Positions 34,131 through 47,574 of a DNA stretch of 64,000 nt are shown here, in pieces. Every line of letters starts with the position of its first letter. The stretch's first letter is position 1. The notes below the pieces were generated by a model. The model ran no database searches. It was not told the DNA's origin and saw only the letters and a program-made list of their open reading frames with translations. Source of the stretch: Lytechinus variegatus (Eukaryota; Echinodermata; Echinoidea; Temnopleuroida; Toxopneustidae); the NCBI RefSeq assembly GCF_018143015.1, contig NC_054742.1:59652853-59716852 (forward strand). Direction: 5' to 3'. The position numbers and the translations under genes were made by a program.

Positions 34131-35345
34131 TATCCAAATAATTACTGCGAAGGCGAAGCGCGAGGAGAAATTTTTAATATACGTTTTGATCTACATGATT
34201 AAAAAAATCTGTTAACGGCTGCTTGCAGTTAGCCATGAAGACGTTACATTTTTCAAATATCAGAACAATGCGAAGCGCGACCTGAAAATTTTGACATTTC
34301 TACCTGAAGAATGGAAATTCTAAGCACTTTTTGTAATCGTGAAAAGGATTAAGTATATAATAAACTGCGAGCAGAAAAATTCGAGATTTACACCTAAAAA
34401 TGGGACACTCTATTCATGTCTTGTAAACCATGAAAGGGATGAGTAATTGAAAATCTTCATACTTTAATAATGCGAGCAGAAAATGTTTGATATTGTCATA
34501 TGAAACTTGATAACGATTTAAATAGAGAACAAGCTGCATATCTGAATAAACCCCGGAATAAACATGAACGCTCGTGTTTCAGATTTCGACCTAGAATCTG
34601 GGCTCTCTAAATACCCTTTTTTATCATAAAAATCAAAAAAGCGATTGCGAAGCTCGAGCTTAAAATATTTGATATTCCGGTCGGAAAAAGGGTCAATTTA
34701 AGCTCTGTATTTCAAGCACTTTGTAGGAAAATTTTGAGATGTTTCATTATTATTACTTTGAGTTTTGACATAGGACCGGGACATTCTAAGAACATAATCA
34801 TCATATGAAACGGTATGCGAGCGTGCAGCACTAGCTGATACGTTTTGACAATCTGATCTGAATAGGGATATTTTGAGAACTTTATAGAAAACAGGAAAAT
34901 AATAGGTACCAGACAAATCAAATTTTGCGAGCAGAAATTATTAATATTCAGACCATCAATGGCGTACCGTGGGTCACGCCATTTAGTCACTCACTGATGC
35001 GAGCGCGAAGCGCGAGCTGAAAATTTTTATATTCAGACCTAAAAAGGGACATTATAAGATATTTTTTGTAATCATGATACGTACCTGTCTCACTAAACAA
35101 ACAATGCGAGCGCAAAGCGCGAGCTGCATTTATATATTGGCCCCAAACAGGGTTATTTTAAGGGCTATATTTTAGGAATCCATTAAGAGTATTCATATCT
35201 CACCATTATCATCTAATGCGAGTGCCAAGCGCTAGCTGATTTTGTATACATCTAAACACATGAATCAAATGTAGTCATTATAATTATGATTTAATAACAT
35301 ACGCATCTCACTAATCAAATATTGCGAGCTCGAAGCGCGAGCTGA
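34130..35345. repeat. Degenerate tandem repeat with GCGAGCGCGAAGCGCGAGC cores
   Basis: Eleven cores at 70-170 bp spacing, each followed by TGAAAATTTTGATATTCAGAC- and AAAAGGGACATTCTAAG-like sequence. The best cores are near 34998, 35105 and 35323. GC-rich islands in AT-rich DNA, non-coding. Confidence 0.85.
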
Positions 35346-37279
35346 ATGAATAGATAAATGAATAAATAAATAGATCGATAGCTATTTAATGAAAATTAAT
35401 AAATAATTAAAATAAGAATGAGTGGATTTGATAAATAAATAGATTAAGTAATTAATCAATAGCCGAATAATTAAATGAGCAGATGAATAGAATTAATAAA
35501 TACATGAAATCATGTATAGATAAATGCCTTCATACAGGCAAATCGGTTGCTCTTTGTACCAGTAATGTATACGATTCTTGGTGCTTGAATCTGTTTGGGG
35601 TAGTTATCTTCATCGTAGTATAGTTCACAAGATAAATGTAGAAATATAGGACATACTGCCCCAATGAAAATTCAGATAGAAAATGAAAACTGCGTTGGAG
35701 ACAAAAATTGATATAGATCCGGGATCGGTTTCATGAAACTTGTTATTATAACAAAGTTGCATCAACAGTTAAAAGCTACTGAAATCATTCAATCTGATAG
35801 TAAAGTGTTATAGAAATTGTGCATTTGTTATTATAACATTTTTTATGAAATGGAATCCTGATCGTTAAGTGAGTAAATTACATTTTCTGGCAAAGACATG
35901 GATATTCCTATTTTTTCTTAGGAACTCTGAAATAATGTATTTCTGGAATGTTTAAGAATATACATAGGCTATCTTCTGAATGGTAATGGTATAGGTATCA
36001 GCTTTAAAGGGCAGCAAATTGACAGACTCCATTGAATGCATGATGTAAATAAACCAGTTCGTAGTTACCTCAGGGACAATTTTGGTCAAATGACCTTTAA
36101 TTTCTTTCATTATGATAGGCAGATTTCAAAGCAAGATCGATATTACGTAAGCATGCCTTACATAGCAGGATGAAGAAATTGAATGGACCAGGTGACTAGA
36201 AGAGCACAGCAATGAACACTTTATAAAGGTATTTGCTGCATTCCTATTTTGAATGCATATCATAGAATGTTGCACAATGTACTGTGAAATACCAGTTGTT
36301 CGTGGACGCATTGTTGTGTTTTGTGGATGTACATGAAAAAAACACAATTCAAAAGAATATATGCATAATCAAGACATCAAAGTTGGTGCTTATCTCATTA
36401 GATTTTAAACCACCATGTCACTTTAGTACAAATGACCTTCCTCTGATTATGCGCAGAATCTTTTGATCATGCGCAGAAAGGAACTGCGAACTGGCTTATA
36501 GTCTTCAAATACACATTTTGTTATTCATTACTGCTTGTATGGATCTATCCAAAATAAATTTTAGCATGTCATCATAATAAGTTGGCCTATGTGATGTATG
36601 GGTCCAATAAGGGTTTACTGAGCTGTCTCATTGACTATAAAAAAGTTGCCCTTTCCCCTCTCAATTGTAGTGTGTGTGTTGTAAACAAGTGATATGATAA
36701 TCATTTCAAAATGTGTGGTATAATGTCAGTCACATTTTTTTTGTAGGGATTCAATCATTTCATTACATTTTCTGCCAATTGCTTCATCTTTAGGAGAGGA
36801 CACTTTGGAACATTGGAACCTCTCATGTCTTGAAAATAAGTGGATGTGGGGTAAATGAACATTCTGTTTGTTGCATCCATACAAGTGTTCTTATACATAA
36901 ACACCCCCTCACACAAAAAGAAATGTTAATCAAATAATGTATTATCTAATTATAATTATCATCCAATGTATTCTCTAATAGTGCGCAATAGCACCAAATT
37001 CGGAGAGGATATTTTTTGGACAGAATTGGCACCCCATTTTGTTTGTTTAATTCATAGATGATCAAGTTATCGGTAGCTTTTAGAGTTTTCAGTTTTTGAA
37101 TATTTAATTTCAATAATCAATGCTGATTGGTAAACCAATGCCTATGCCTAATGATCACTAATGATAAAGATCTGAGGGCCCAAAATTGGGAAAAACAAAA
37201 TTATAGACTAATTATGGCCCTAAAATTCCAGATAGTCACTTCTGAGAAATAAATGTGTATTTCAATAATGGACAAATTT
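35346..37279. other. No supported gene
   Basis: Begins with AATGAATAAATAGAT simple sequence (35345-35520), then ordinary AT-rich DNA. Short frames here have no splice or composition support. Confidence 0.4.
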
Positions 37280-37285
37280 CTCTTG

Positions 37286-37488
37286 CAGTGCTGCCAACCT
37301 GAACAAGAACATTTCAGTTATTTTAAAGCTGAAAATCAGTATTTGGCGAGGAAATCAGTATTTTCAAAGAAATACCATAGGACAACACATAAAGATGAAA
37401 CTTGAGAAATCAGTATTTTGCATGAATTCATCAGTATTCTCATTTTTCAGTACTAAATACGGAAAATCCATACTATTTGGCAGTTCTG
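37286..37488. mobile_element. MITE 'CAGAGCTGCC', copy 2, 6-bp target duplication
   Basis: Inverted ends CAGTGCTGCCAACC and TTGGCAGTTCTG, flanked by perfect CTCTTG at 37280-37285 and 37489-37494. The interior matches the copies at 12.6 and 43.5 kb (GAACAAGAACATTTC, AAAGCTGAAAATCAGTATT). Confidence 0.88.
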
Positions 37489-38019
37489 CTCTTGCAGGTT
37501 GTTCTAACAGCATTCTAACAAATTTGAGATTGCAATTAAATTATTTTTTCTGATGCACAGTAAGAATTTTGATTTCAAAGTATAGGCCTACTCTGACTGT
37601 AAAAAAAACCTTAACAAGAAAACAATGCTTATTATGGGTTTTGAACTTGGTCAAATTTGAGTAGTTGAAGACTCTAGGTGGTGCAATTAAGGCTGCTAAT
37701 TCATATCTGCTTAAGGTTATCAAAAAGAAGCTTTGTTAATAAGTTATGTATATTATTTGAAAATTGATTTTGCTTATGTATTTCCCCAAATCGTCCAGGC
37801 AAAATAAATTTTAAAGTTAAGTAAATGTATCATTTTCAGAGGAATTCATCGGTAAATCGGTCTTCCGTATTCTGCCTCATTTCTTAAGTGCACTTGAAAA
37901 ATCTGAACTGCAAGTATCTCTGCAAATTACATTATTGGCCTAAATTTTTAATTTATTTTGCCTGAATGATTATTAAATGATCATATTACACCCCCTTGTT
38001 GTAACTTGTATTTATTACC

Positions 38020-38100
38020 CCTCCACCTCTCTCTCTCTCCCATCTATCCCTCCCTCTCTCCTCTCCCTTCCCTCTCTGTCTTTCCTCATCTCCCCCCCCA
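38020..38100. repeat. Pyrimidine-rich (CT)n-like tract
   Basis: CTCTCTCTCTCCC and similar runs over about 80 bases. Simple sequence only. Confidence 0.85.
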
Positions 38101-38109
38101 CCATCTACA

Positions 38110-38208
38110 GGGGCTTTCACACTTGGTTGTGCGAGCTTTTGATTCCACTATATCTTGCAGACAATAGTATTGCTCGTAAATGATAAAACAACCAATTGTG
38201 AAAGCCCT
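38110..38208. mobile_element. Short MITE, GGGCTTTCACACTTGG ends
   Basis: GGGGCTTTCACACTTGGTTGT at the left and ACAACCAATTGTGAAAGCCC at the right are inverted. About 99 bp. Confidence 0.8.
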
Positions 38209-38209
38209 T

Positions 38210-39560
38210 TGTACATCCGGTGAACTTCATGAAATGTATGTTCTCATTTTTACAATCACTTCAGCAAAAAATGTAAATGATTTAAAACCTTTTTTGACAG
38301 ATGCAAGAAAAATTTGAAAACTTAACGTTATCCAAAGAAAATTACTTCTCTTTAGCATTGTCAATTCTTGTCTTGTAACTGGTATTTTTTCACACCCTTT
38401 TAGAAAATTACCAAAAATACAAATCAAATACTTGATTAAAAATAGAATACAAATCAAATGTGTGTGACAAAATATGCAGCACATTGTCAGAAAATGCTCT
38501 TCAAACGAAAATAATTTACATTTTGTGAAATTCACCTTTGTAAACATACCTGTAATGTTGCAAAATGTCTTGTTGGCAATTAAGAACTTTTAATACTTCA
38601 CACGTTAGGAATATGGAAAAAGAATGGGTTGATTGATCAAGCATTCATTTGAGTGGATATTGCAATATTTCAAAACAACATAATTCCACATGGTTGCTTG
38701 GGTAGAAAAACTTTGTTCATTGAAAAGTGGGGACAAAAATTTGCCATCAATATCAATCCATTTTGCAACATTCATCTCCTCATCCAAAAATAATCTGGAA
38801 TCTGCAAGTCAAAATGTGGCATTGTCCTTGAAAGTGCGTTATAAGCTGAAATTAACACAGTAATTTCATTTCACTAATTTTGTGAGTGCACCATGAATTC
38901 CCCCCCCCCCTCGAAAATAAAAATAGGGGCTGAATAAATTAAATCACTCAACTTTGGATGAAATAGAAAGTGCAACTAAAATAATAAAAAAATCACAATG
39001 ATGCAACCTTCTAAATCTACGCATTGTACAGTACCCATGATAAAATTACGAACTGGGCTTTCAAGAACAATGTCACATTTAGCTTGCAAAACAGGGTTCC
39101 TTGACATTTGCTCCTGAGACGATTGCTCTTATGGAGGAAGATCATTAAATGAAGGTAAACAACCCTGACCTCCAACCCAATGCTGTTCCTACCTTATCCT
39201 ACACCCATGTTATAACACTAACCCTGATAAGGAAGGAGCAATTGACCCAGAAGCAAATGTTGCATTATTACAGAAGGGGGAGGGAGATCACAAAAGATAG
39301 AAAAGGCAGGGGGATGGGGGGGGGGTTGGGAGATCAAAAATGACAGAAGGGGGGGTCACAAATAATAGTAAAAGGGGAGATGACAATAGAAAAAGGGTAG
39401 GCAGGACACAGATAAGCATCACTAAAGCGCAAAAATTTATCATTTTCCAAGGGATTTATTTCTCAAACAAAAAAAAATGACCAGCAGCCAAGAAGATTCA
39501 TTCAAGTAAGGAGGTTGCCATAGCATCTGACCTCTTTCAATGGAGCAAACCCCAAACTTC
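38210..39560. other. No supported gene
   Basis: AT-rich DNA, with a G-rich patch near 39275-39380 containing repeated AGAAGGGGGG and GATCACAAA words. Confidence 0.4.
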
Positions 39561-39562
39561 AC

Positions 39563-39690
39563 AAAATGGCCAGCAGCCTGATCTGAGCTGGGGGCCTTCC
39601 TGACAGAATCACACAATATGTGACGCCACTACACAGAGTCTAATTTTCAAGTATGCAGGGCGGGGCACTGGAAACTGTCGTGCAAGATAT
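39563..39690 (+). repeat. Dispersed repeat, copy a
   Basis: GAGCTGGGGGCCTTCCTGAC, then AGAATCACACAATATGTGAC, match the minus strand of 43165-43310. Diverged, non-coding here. Confidence 0.7.
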
Positions 39691-40772
39691 ACCCCATCCT
39701 TGATGTAGGTGCTTTATTCAATAATACCCTGCATAGCTAAGGGTATGGAAGACAATGCATTGATTTTCCAAGCAATTTTGTGTTGGGGGGGGGGTATTCA
39801 ATCGCATCTACATTTTGCCCCATCCCCCACCTAATCTTCCCCCATCCCCCTACCCTTTCTCCTCCCTACCAAATGAATCAGTGTGTTAATCTCCTTTGTA
39901 GTCTCTCTATTCACCCTTGGACAATACAGTGCCTTTAATCTGCACCCTATCTCATTACCCCCTCCTCCCTTCTATTTTCCCCTCTTCCTACAAGGTTACC
40001 TATGAATCCACCAATTGTGTTCTCTCTTCATACCTCCCTGTACAATCCATCCAAGGGAGCATATAATGAATATTTATATCAGTGAATTTCACAGTCAGAT
40101 GTTATAAGCTACTGTAAATCAATGCATCTGATTGGCTGAGAGCAGATTAGTGATAATCACTGACAAAAACTCTTCATGAAATGCTCTCCATATTCTGTCA
40201 ATCTTTCTTCATTTCACATCCTTTCAACATTTTTTTTTTAATTCTCCATGACTGATATGTAATTCATTATAATTCTATTATATTATAAAAAAAAGAGTAT
40301 TCGAGTATTGTGATTTATAATTTAAATAATTTATAATTATTCATTATTTATTTATTATTATTTTTTTTTGGGGGGGGGGTTCTTTTCAATTGAGCAAATT
40401 CGGAAGTTTTACAAATAACTACACACTTTTCTGTACATGATGCAATTGTGTTCCTATGAACTTCAATGAACACTGCATTTTGGTGAAAAGAAAGGAATCA
40501 AAAAGGGAGAACAATTTGATGTGTTTTTTTTTCTTTTTTTTTCTGTCAAGGGGACACCTAATGTTTGTACTTGCAGTATTCACCACGTATTTCACACAAC
40601 TCTGAGAGATAAGGCAAGGGGCAGTTGGAAAGACATGGCTTGTGAAGCTAGACCTAATGGGTTAAATCCTCAACATAGGCTCATCCAGAGGATGTGCACT
40701 TTATAATCCTACAATGGTTTAATAATGGCCTATCAATCATAACAGTACAATGCATGTATTCTAGTTGTGAAG

Positions 40773-41055
40773 CACAATGTCAAATTTCAGAGATGCCACC
40801 AAATAAAATGTCTAAATCCTTTCCAATGCAGGAAATCATTCCTTCAGCCAAAGGGTCAATAAAAAGCAATGTCACATTTCAGAAATGAAAAGATAAAGTC
40901 TGAAATTCTTTCACACTGGGATGTAGGAAACCACTTCTTTGGCAAAAGGGTCATTGACAAGCAATATCAACTTTCAGAGACAGCACCCTATAAAATTTCC
41001 CAGACTGGATCTGAATGAATGTCAGGAAACAATTTCTCCTGCAAAAGGGACAATG
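40773..41055. repeat. About 110-bp degenerate tandem repeat, 3 units
   Basis: Each unit has CAATGTCACATTTCAGA, an AATTTC segment, CAGGAAACAATTTCT and CAAAAGGGTCAATGACA. The unit at 40.78 kb is the most complete. A further diverged unit may lie near 39068. Confidence 0.65.
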
Positions 41056-41059
41056 ACAG

Positions 41060-43160
41060 TTGGAACAATCTAACAGGAGAGGTCATCCAATCACACTCCT
41101 TATCACCAATAGGCTAAAATACCCATGCCACACTTTCAATCTATGTGAGGATACTGTTGACACTCAGAGAAACTTCCCACTCTGGCTCCTCGTAAGAAAT
41201 GTCACCATCCTTTATTCACAGTGAGTGAATCCCCAACAAGAATCAATTTGTTTAGGTTTCTTCATAAAACAGTGCCAGTTTTGATGAATAAGTGTTCTAA
41301 GCCCAGTAGAGAACTTACGTACATTTGAAACTGAAAGATGCCTCGATCACCCAAATCAGACATGCCAAATTACATCAAATCCTTACCAAAAATAACCAAG
41401 TGAATAAATCCACATTCTCATTGACACAGGATATGACATTAAATGTTCCAAGAAAAAAGTACCAGTCGATTCAATGATTGAAAAACACATGGAAAACAAA
41501 TAATGGAGAATTCAGAAGGCTTGACTATCAGGTTGATCACTGCCCTATCCACAACCAAAAGGCAAAAGAATAGCCAAACACCAACTCAAGTCAAGCCCCA
41601 GAACTTGGTTAAGAAACTCCAACTTCCCTGAGGTGAAAGACATGCAAGGTTCCCATGAAAGATTTTTAGATGAAGGGATACAGATGTCGTACTGGATCGT
41701 TTCAATGTGAGGTCAAAGCTAGGGATGAGACAAGAAATGATCAATGAGATTTTTTCTGATGACACAACAGATAGGCCAACACACTCGTACAAGAAGAATA
41801 CAGAAGAAGTCAATTCCAGAAGACAAAAGTTTAGATTGCATGAGCCATATATATCAGAGAACCATCATGTCTCTCAATCATTATTCTGACCACCTGCAAC
41901 GGCACCAGAAATAAGTATAACAAAGACACAGACGACTCATGAAATAGAAAATGTGTGATGTATGAGCTGGAAAAACTCCATTCCTTCAGTCAGTACTTGG
42001 GCATTTTCACAACATTACCAGACATCCTATTATATTTCACATGCGGCTGAAACACATTTCCAGAATTCAGGTATGCTCGTTTCAAGCACTCATCAAACAT
42101 TTCCTTTCTGCCCTTCTTTGTGCAGACAGACACAAATGGTTGACTAGACTTGGGTCAATTCAAAGTGCAACCAGTCCTTGATCAATGCCTTCAAGCCCCA
42201 AAGTCCATTGATGAAATTTGACAAACATGCAAAAGGCCAATTGCAAATATCGATGAGAGTGAACACAAAATACTGAATAAGCAACACTCCTGTAAAATTC
42301 CTTGAAAAGCAACTGACAATTTGACATTGTGCTCCTGAAACTAGATTCAAGACTAACATGTATTGGTATGGTTGGTTTAGAATTTTGTCCCCCTTTTTAC
42401 ACATTGTGGAGCAACCATTGAAGTGCACAATCCTCATAACAATGAGTGAAAACTCAATACTTTACTTTTAATTTTGAGTGGATACATATTTTGGGCAGAC
42501 GAACCGATATTGGGTCACAAATCACATCATTCCAAGCAGCAGTCCATTATCTCTACACATTGTGTGATAACCTGATGAATACATGCTTGCACAAACATAA
42601 GATTTATAGCAAACGGGGAGAGGATCAACAAAATTCATTCAAATTAGTCTGTCCCAAAAGATTAACATGTACAGAAAAGGGAATTATATTGTAAAATTAT
42701 TAATACCACTTTCTCTTGTGGTTCTGCAATTAATTAAAAATAATATGATTGATATATGTATTCATAGCACATCATATCAGTCATGGTGAATATCGTGTTG
42801 AGAGGGTGTAAAAAAAAAGATGAATTCAGAGTGACATGTAGAATGGATAGTACAGGGAGGTAAAAGAGAGACTGCAATTCATGAACAAAGAGATAATGCT
42901 AGAATTTTCAAGGAAAAACCAAAGAGGAAAGTGAAGGAGGGTGGAGTAATGGTATTGTTTTGATGGATTTTCATGAAAAGAATTTCATTCCAAAAAGAAA
43001 ATGTCATGAATTTAAAAGTGCAATTTAGATATTTCTGCCCAATATTTCCAGAATAGGTGTTGCCCCAGAATGCCATAATTGCTGGAAAACCTTTTGCATA
43101 GTCTCACATACTCTAGGCTGCACAAAATATCATTAAAATCATCAATAAAGCACTTACATT
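41060..43160. other. No supported gene
   Basis: Several 60-100-codon frames on both strands, but none with splice-site context or a composition I trust. Confidence 0.35.
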
Positions 43161-43164
43161 ATGG

Positions 43165-43310
43165 AAGTGGTATCCCATGCACAGCAGTGTCTGGTGCCTT
43201 TCTCTGCACACTTAAAAATAGATCTCTTGGTAGTGACGTCACTGATTGTGTGATTCTGGCAGGAAGATCCCAGCTCAAACCAGACAGGAAGCCATGTTTG
43301 TGAGGTTCAG
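43165..43310 (-). repeat. Dispersed repeat, copy b
   Basis: Inverted relative to 39563-39690. The minus-strand frame across it looks protein-like (LSGLSWDLPARITQS), but it coincides with the repeat, so I do not call it an exon. Confidence 0.65.
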
Positions 43311-43459
43311 GGCCTACCACCATCAATGGGATGAGGTCAACTGCTATGGTCCTCCAACTTGAATTAATCTTCTTGGCTGCTGGTCTTACATTTTTCAGGA
43401 TAAAAAAAATGAAATCATGAATACAAAACAAGTATATAGTATTGACAATCATACACTAT

Positions 43460-43659
43460 CGGAGCTGCCAACCTGAACAAGAACATTTCGGTATTTTAAA
43501 AGCTGAAAATCATTATTTTGGTGAGGAAGTCGATGTTTCCAAAGAAACACCATAGGATAAAAAAAAAATATTTTTATATCAGTAATTTGCATGAAGCTAT
43601 CGGTATCCTTCTCATTTTCAGAAATAATTACTGAAAATCAGAAATAGTTGGCAGCTCTG
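43460..43659. mobile_element. MITE 'CAGAGCTGCC', copy 3
   Basis: Ends CGGAGCTGCCAACC and GTTGGCAGCTCTG are inverted, flanked by CACTAT (43454-43459) and CGCTAT (43660-43665), a 6-bp duplication with one mismatch. The interior is colinear with copy 2 at 37.3 kb. Confidence 0.88.
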
Positions 43660-44179
43660 CGCTATAGGGCAGGTCCAAGCTACCTGACATTACAATATTA
43701 TTTTTTATCACATATTTAAGAGACATATCATTGGAGTGTTTCACAAAGATTTTAAGAGTGACCAAAATTTACACTGGCTTGTAGAAAATAATGGATCATT
43801 GTATTGGTTGGATCATGTTCAGAGGACTTGCTCTACTGCACGAGTCAATGAGACTAGGCATTAAATATCATGTGCGTGCCAACAACTAACGTTGGATTTT
43901 ACCTATTTGTGAAACACTTCCTATAATTGCTTTGCCAGACTTATAAACTTGAAAAATAGAAAACAATATGAAAGTATGATAACACTTTCAAGCACCTCCT
44001 AATATTAGGCCTATACACTGTGAATTTTTTTTTAATAAAATAATTAAAGAGAAACACATGACTGGCACCATACATTATTGGGAACAATGGAAAATTTGAA
44101 ACAAACTAGAAGGGATTCTCAGATGCATAGAGTCAAAATTTATGCCTATGCCATTGCCAGACTAAGAATATATTACAGA

Positions 44180-44640
44180 TCTAACTTCTAAAATGTCAAA
44201 TTATGACCTTTGACCTTGTGACCAAAATAATCTGATCAGACCCTCACTCACATATACACATTGGAGCCAAGTTTAAAATCGATCTCTCAAACAAATACTA
44301 TTATACTATTACAAATAAATTATTGTACATATTTTGAAGAACAAGATATTCAATTTTTTGACCTTTGACACCAAGACCTACAAATCTAATTAGATCTTTG
44401 TCACATACTTAAAAAAAGTTTGAAGTTGAATCATCAAATGATTTGTAGTGTGAGAACAAGATACATAAAAAATGACCTTTGTAACCTTTGAACTTGTGAC
44501 CCCAACATCTAATCAAATTAATGGCCCTCTATAATACTAACATGATTTAAGTTTGAAGATGATCCCTTAAACATTTTTTTTTAGGAATATAATGACATCT
44601 GTGACCTTTGATCCCATGACCCAAAAAGCTACTCCAACCA
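44180..44640 (-). mobile_element. Diverged copy of the DR1-bearing repeat, reverse orientation
   Basis: TGACCTTTGACCTTGTGACC recurs in degenerate form at about 44205, 44360, 44475 and 44598, with the GTTTGAAGTTGA and GATCCCTTAAAC segments between. The unit of about 125 bp differs from the copy at 2.2 kb. Confidence 0.65.
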
Positions 44641-45638
44641 ATGTCATTTTCAAGTTGATCCATTTCAGTTATAGGCCAGAATGAAAACGAGATGGCCAAA
44701 CAAATTTCGTGTTGCAGAAAAAATAGTTAATAAACCACATAAAACATTGAATGACAATTGAATCCCCCCAACATTTTACGAAAATAGTTGCAATGGAAAA
44801 GCAACCAGCATATCAATTCATTAATTTGTTAGTCTCCTGCAGAAAGTAATCGCATCTTAAGAAAACTCCATTAGCATTGACTTTGAATATAAAATCAGTT
44901 TTTGAGCATTTCTTTGCCTGACATGAGCTTACAAATTATTGCATCACTTCGGGATTTTCCCCAGGCATCGTAAATTTGGTTTTAAAAAAAGATGCATAAG
45001 TTTTACAAGTAAAAATTTGGCATGGTAAAATTCAATTTTGCGCTGCAGATCTGTCAGAAAATGTTGGGAGGAGGTGAAACTTTGTGTTAAAAAATTCTAC
45101 GACAAGTAGGTCCAGGGTAAAAAACCAGAGATAAAACTCAATTGGCAAAAACTCTGGAAAACCTTTGGATCCACTTTTGCAGAATAGCTCAACACAAAAT
45201 TTACAAAAATACTAACTTCTTCATACCAAAATAAAAACTATGTTAACTCCACTAATATATACAACAACATATACAGATACTTTGAAGTGTCAGCACAGAG
45301 ATAGCTTGGACCTGCTCTTTCAAGTTACACAAAAGTCTTTATCAAAAACATTATAAAAAAAGGAGTTTCATGAATACCCTCCCCTGCCATGTATATGGTC
45401 CTATTTACAAATGAACCAGTTTTTTGGTAAAATAACTTATTTTGCATCCCAACATTTTGTTCTGAATCATTCAAATCAGTAAAAAGAGAGGTAGAAACTG
45501 TCCACTTTCTCAGATCATATAACATATAGTCAATCAAAACACATATTTTCATGTCATAAATTGTGGAAATGGAAATGATAATACATATGGCAAGTGAGGG
45601 TTAAGAATTACAACCATGATATCTTTGTTATTATGGTA

Positions 45639-45708
45639 GCTACCATGGTAACAGGGCTCAGCAGCCAATCACAATCAAGGTTTCCATGGTAGTTGCCATA
45701 ATGGCAAA
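45639..45708. promoter_or_regulatory. RFX X-box-like site cluster
   Basis: GCTACCATGGTAAC (45639-45652) fits the X-box consensus RYYNYYATRRNRAC at every position. A near match GGTTTCCATGGTAG follows at 45679-45692 and a spaced palindrome GTTGCCATAATGGCAA at 45692-45707. A CCAAT pentamer lies at about 45665. No gene start is known here. Confidence 0.4.
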
Positions 45709-46037
45709 GTCAACCATGAAGTCTTCATCAAATTAATGGGCCCAGACACATATGTATATGTGACCAGCCACCACAAAACAAACAATATTGTCCCTAGGAA
45801 TGTAAATGGAGATATAGAAGTTTTTCACCACTCTATTCTGGACTGCTTCAAAGTTTTACCTAGATCGCGACATGCACATCTCATGCTTGAGTGAATCCTG
45901 AACTTTAAATCTTGCATTCTCCTTTTTTTGGAAGCTCACTGAATCTCTTCTACACTCAAGTTCTTGTGTGGGTTATGTTTGATCAATTTTGACAAGTTTT
46001 GAATGTGCTTTTTCGAGATCAACTTCTCAAAATTCAT

Positions 46038-46320
46038 ATAATAATAATAGGCATTTATATAGCGCAATCTATCTAGAAATATTCTATTCCGAGGCATGTT
46101 GTTATTATTATTATTACCCCAGCTTTAGCTCGAGCTGCCTCTCAGCGCTCATGCATTCAAGGAATTAATCCTGCCGGGTACCCATTCACCTCACCTGGGT
46201 CGAGTGCAGCACAATGTGGATAAATTTCTTGCTGAAGGAAATTACGCCATGGCTGGGATTCGAACGCACAACCCTCTGTTTCAAAGTCAGAAGACTTATC
46301 CACTGGGCCACAACTCTCCA
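46038..46320 (-). mobile_element. tRNA-derived SINE
   Basis: Read on the minus strand from 46320. Pol III A-box-like TGGCCCAGTGG and B-box-like GTTCGAATCCC lie about 50 bases apart. A conserved body follows (GCACTCGACCCAGGTGAGG, TGGGTACCCGGCAGGATTAA), then a tail with GCGCTATATAAATGCC and ATT repeats. The single long frames across it are not genes. Confidence 0.85.
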
Positions 46321-46377
46321 CAAATCCACATATCAGGTGACTCACTGCTGGTAATTGGGGATGGCAGATCACATATT

Positions 46378-46955
46378 AAAGGGATGGTCCGGGCTGAAAA
46401 TATTAATACATACAGTAGAATTCACTGAGCAAAATGCCAAAAATTTCATCAAAATCGGATGACAAATAATAAAGTTATTGAAGTTTAAGGTTTAGCAATA
46501 TTTCGTGAAAACAGTCGTCATGGATATTCATTAGGTGGGCTAATGATGTCACATCTCCACTTTCCGTTTTCCTATGTTATTACATAAAATCATAATTTTT
46601 TTTCATTATTTCATACTTATGTGAATAATATGTCTCTCTTATAGTGAAATAAGTTGTAGCAATAAATATCTAATGCACTAAATTAGTTGTTAATCCAATT
46701 TTTCTAGTTCTTGGAGGAAAAATTTGAATAAACCTAATATCATATAATAAAATACAAAAGAACAAGTGAAGATGTGACATCATCAGCCCGCCTAATGAAT
46801 ATTCATGACGACTGTTTTCAAAAAATATTGCTAAACTTTAAAATTCAATAACTTTATTATTTGTTATCCGATTTTGATGAAATTTTCGGCACTTTGCTCA
46901 GTGAATTCTACTCTATTTATTAAGCTATAAATACTTTCAGCCCGGGCCATCCCTT
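46378..46955. mobile_element. Complete MITE, AAAGGGATGGTCCGGGC ends
   Basis: Left AAAGGGATGGTCCGGGCTGA and right CAGCCCGGGCCATCCCTTT are inverted, with arms of about 200 bp (GAATTCACTGAGCAAA with TTTGCTCAGTGAATTC). TA flanks both sides. A half copy is at 28312-28560. Confidence 0.9.
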
Positions 46956-47574
46956 TAATAAAGGGGGGATTTCACTGAGAAGCGAATGATTGCAAATTTG
47001 GGATTTCATGATAGGGCTGTTTATAAGTTCAGATAGACTTTGAGACAACTGGTGATCCCTTATTGTGGTAAATGATATTCACCATTAAATGTTCATTGGT
47101 GATTATTTAGCACGTAAGAAAGGTTCACCAGTCATTCTTAAAGTCGCTCTTAACTTATGAACAGCTTTATGAAACACCCACCAGGGTTCATAAAAGATTA
47201 CAAGAAAGTTCTTTAACGTTTTTCATTGTTGCAAACTGTTTTTTTCATTGCAAAGAAATTTTGAACATGTTCAAAATTTCTTTGTCTTTACAATGGTAAT
47301 AAGATAGCCTGGCTGAAGTTCTTTTTGATTTTCCAATATACTGGTGATCAGTTGGCTCCTGTATAAATTCAACCCACTGATAAATAATTCAGTATCAAAT
47401 GTTTACAAACATATTTTTTCCATTTTGAAGCAGTTCGCAAATAGATTTTGATGTCATTAACAAACATTTGCATGAGTTTGCATCACTCATCAGTAAAGTT
47501 GGAGAATCTCAGATTCCCAACATTTAAAAGCATTCACTGCTCAGTGAGATACCCCCTCAAGTATTTCTCTCCAT

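Noticed and set aside
43159-43452. Minus-strand 97-codon frame that looks protein-like
   Set aside because: It overlaps a dispersed repeat also present at 39563-39690, where the frame is not kept, and I see no matching donor/acceptor partner exons.
46157-46428. Frames of 71-74 codons on both strands
   Set aside because: They lie across the tRNA-derived SINE.
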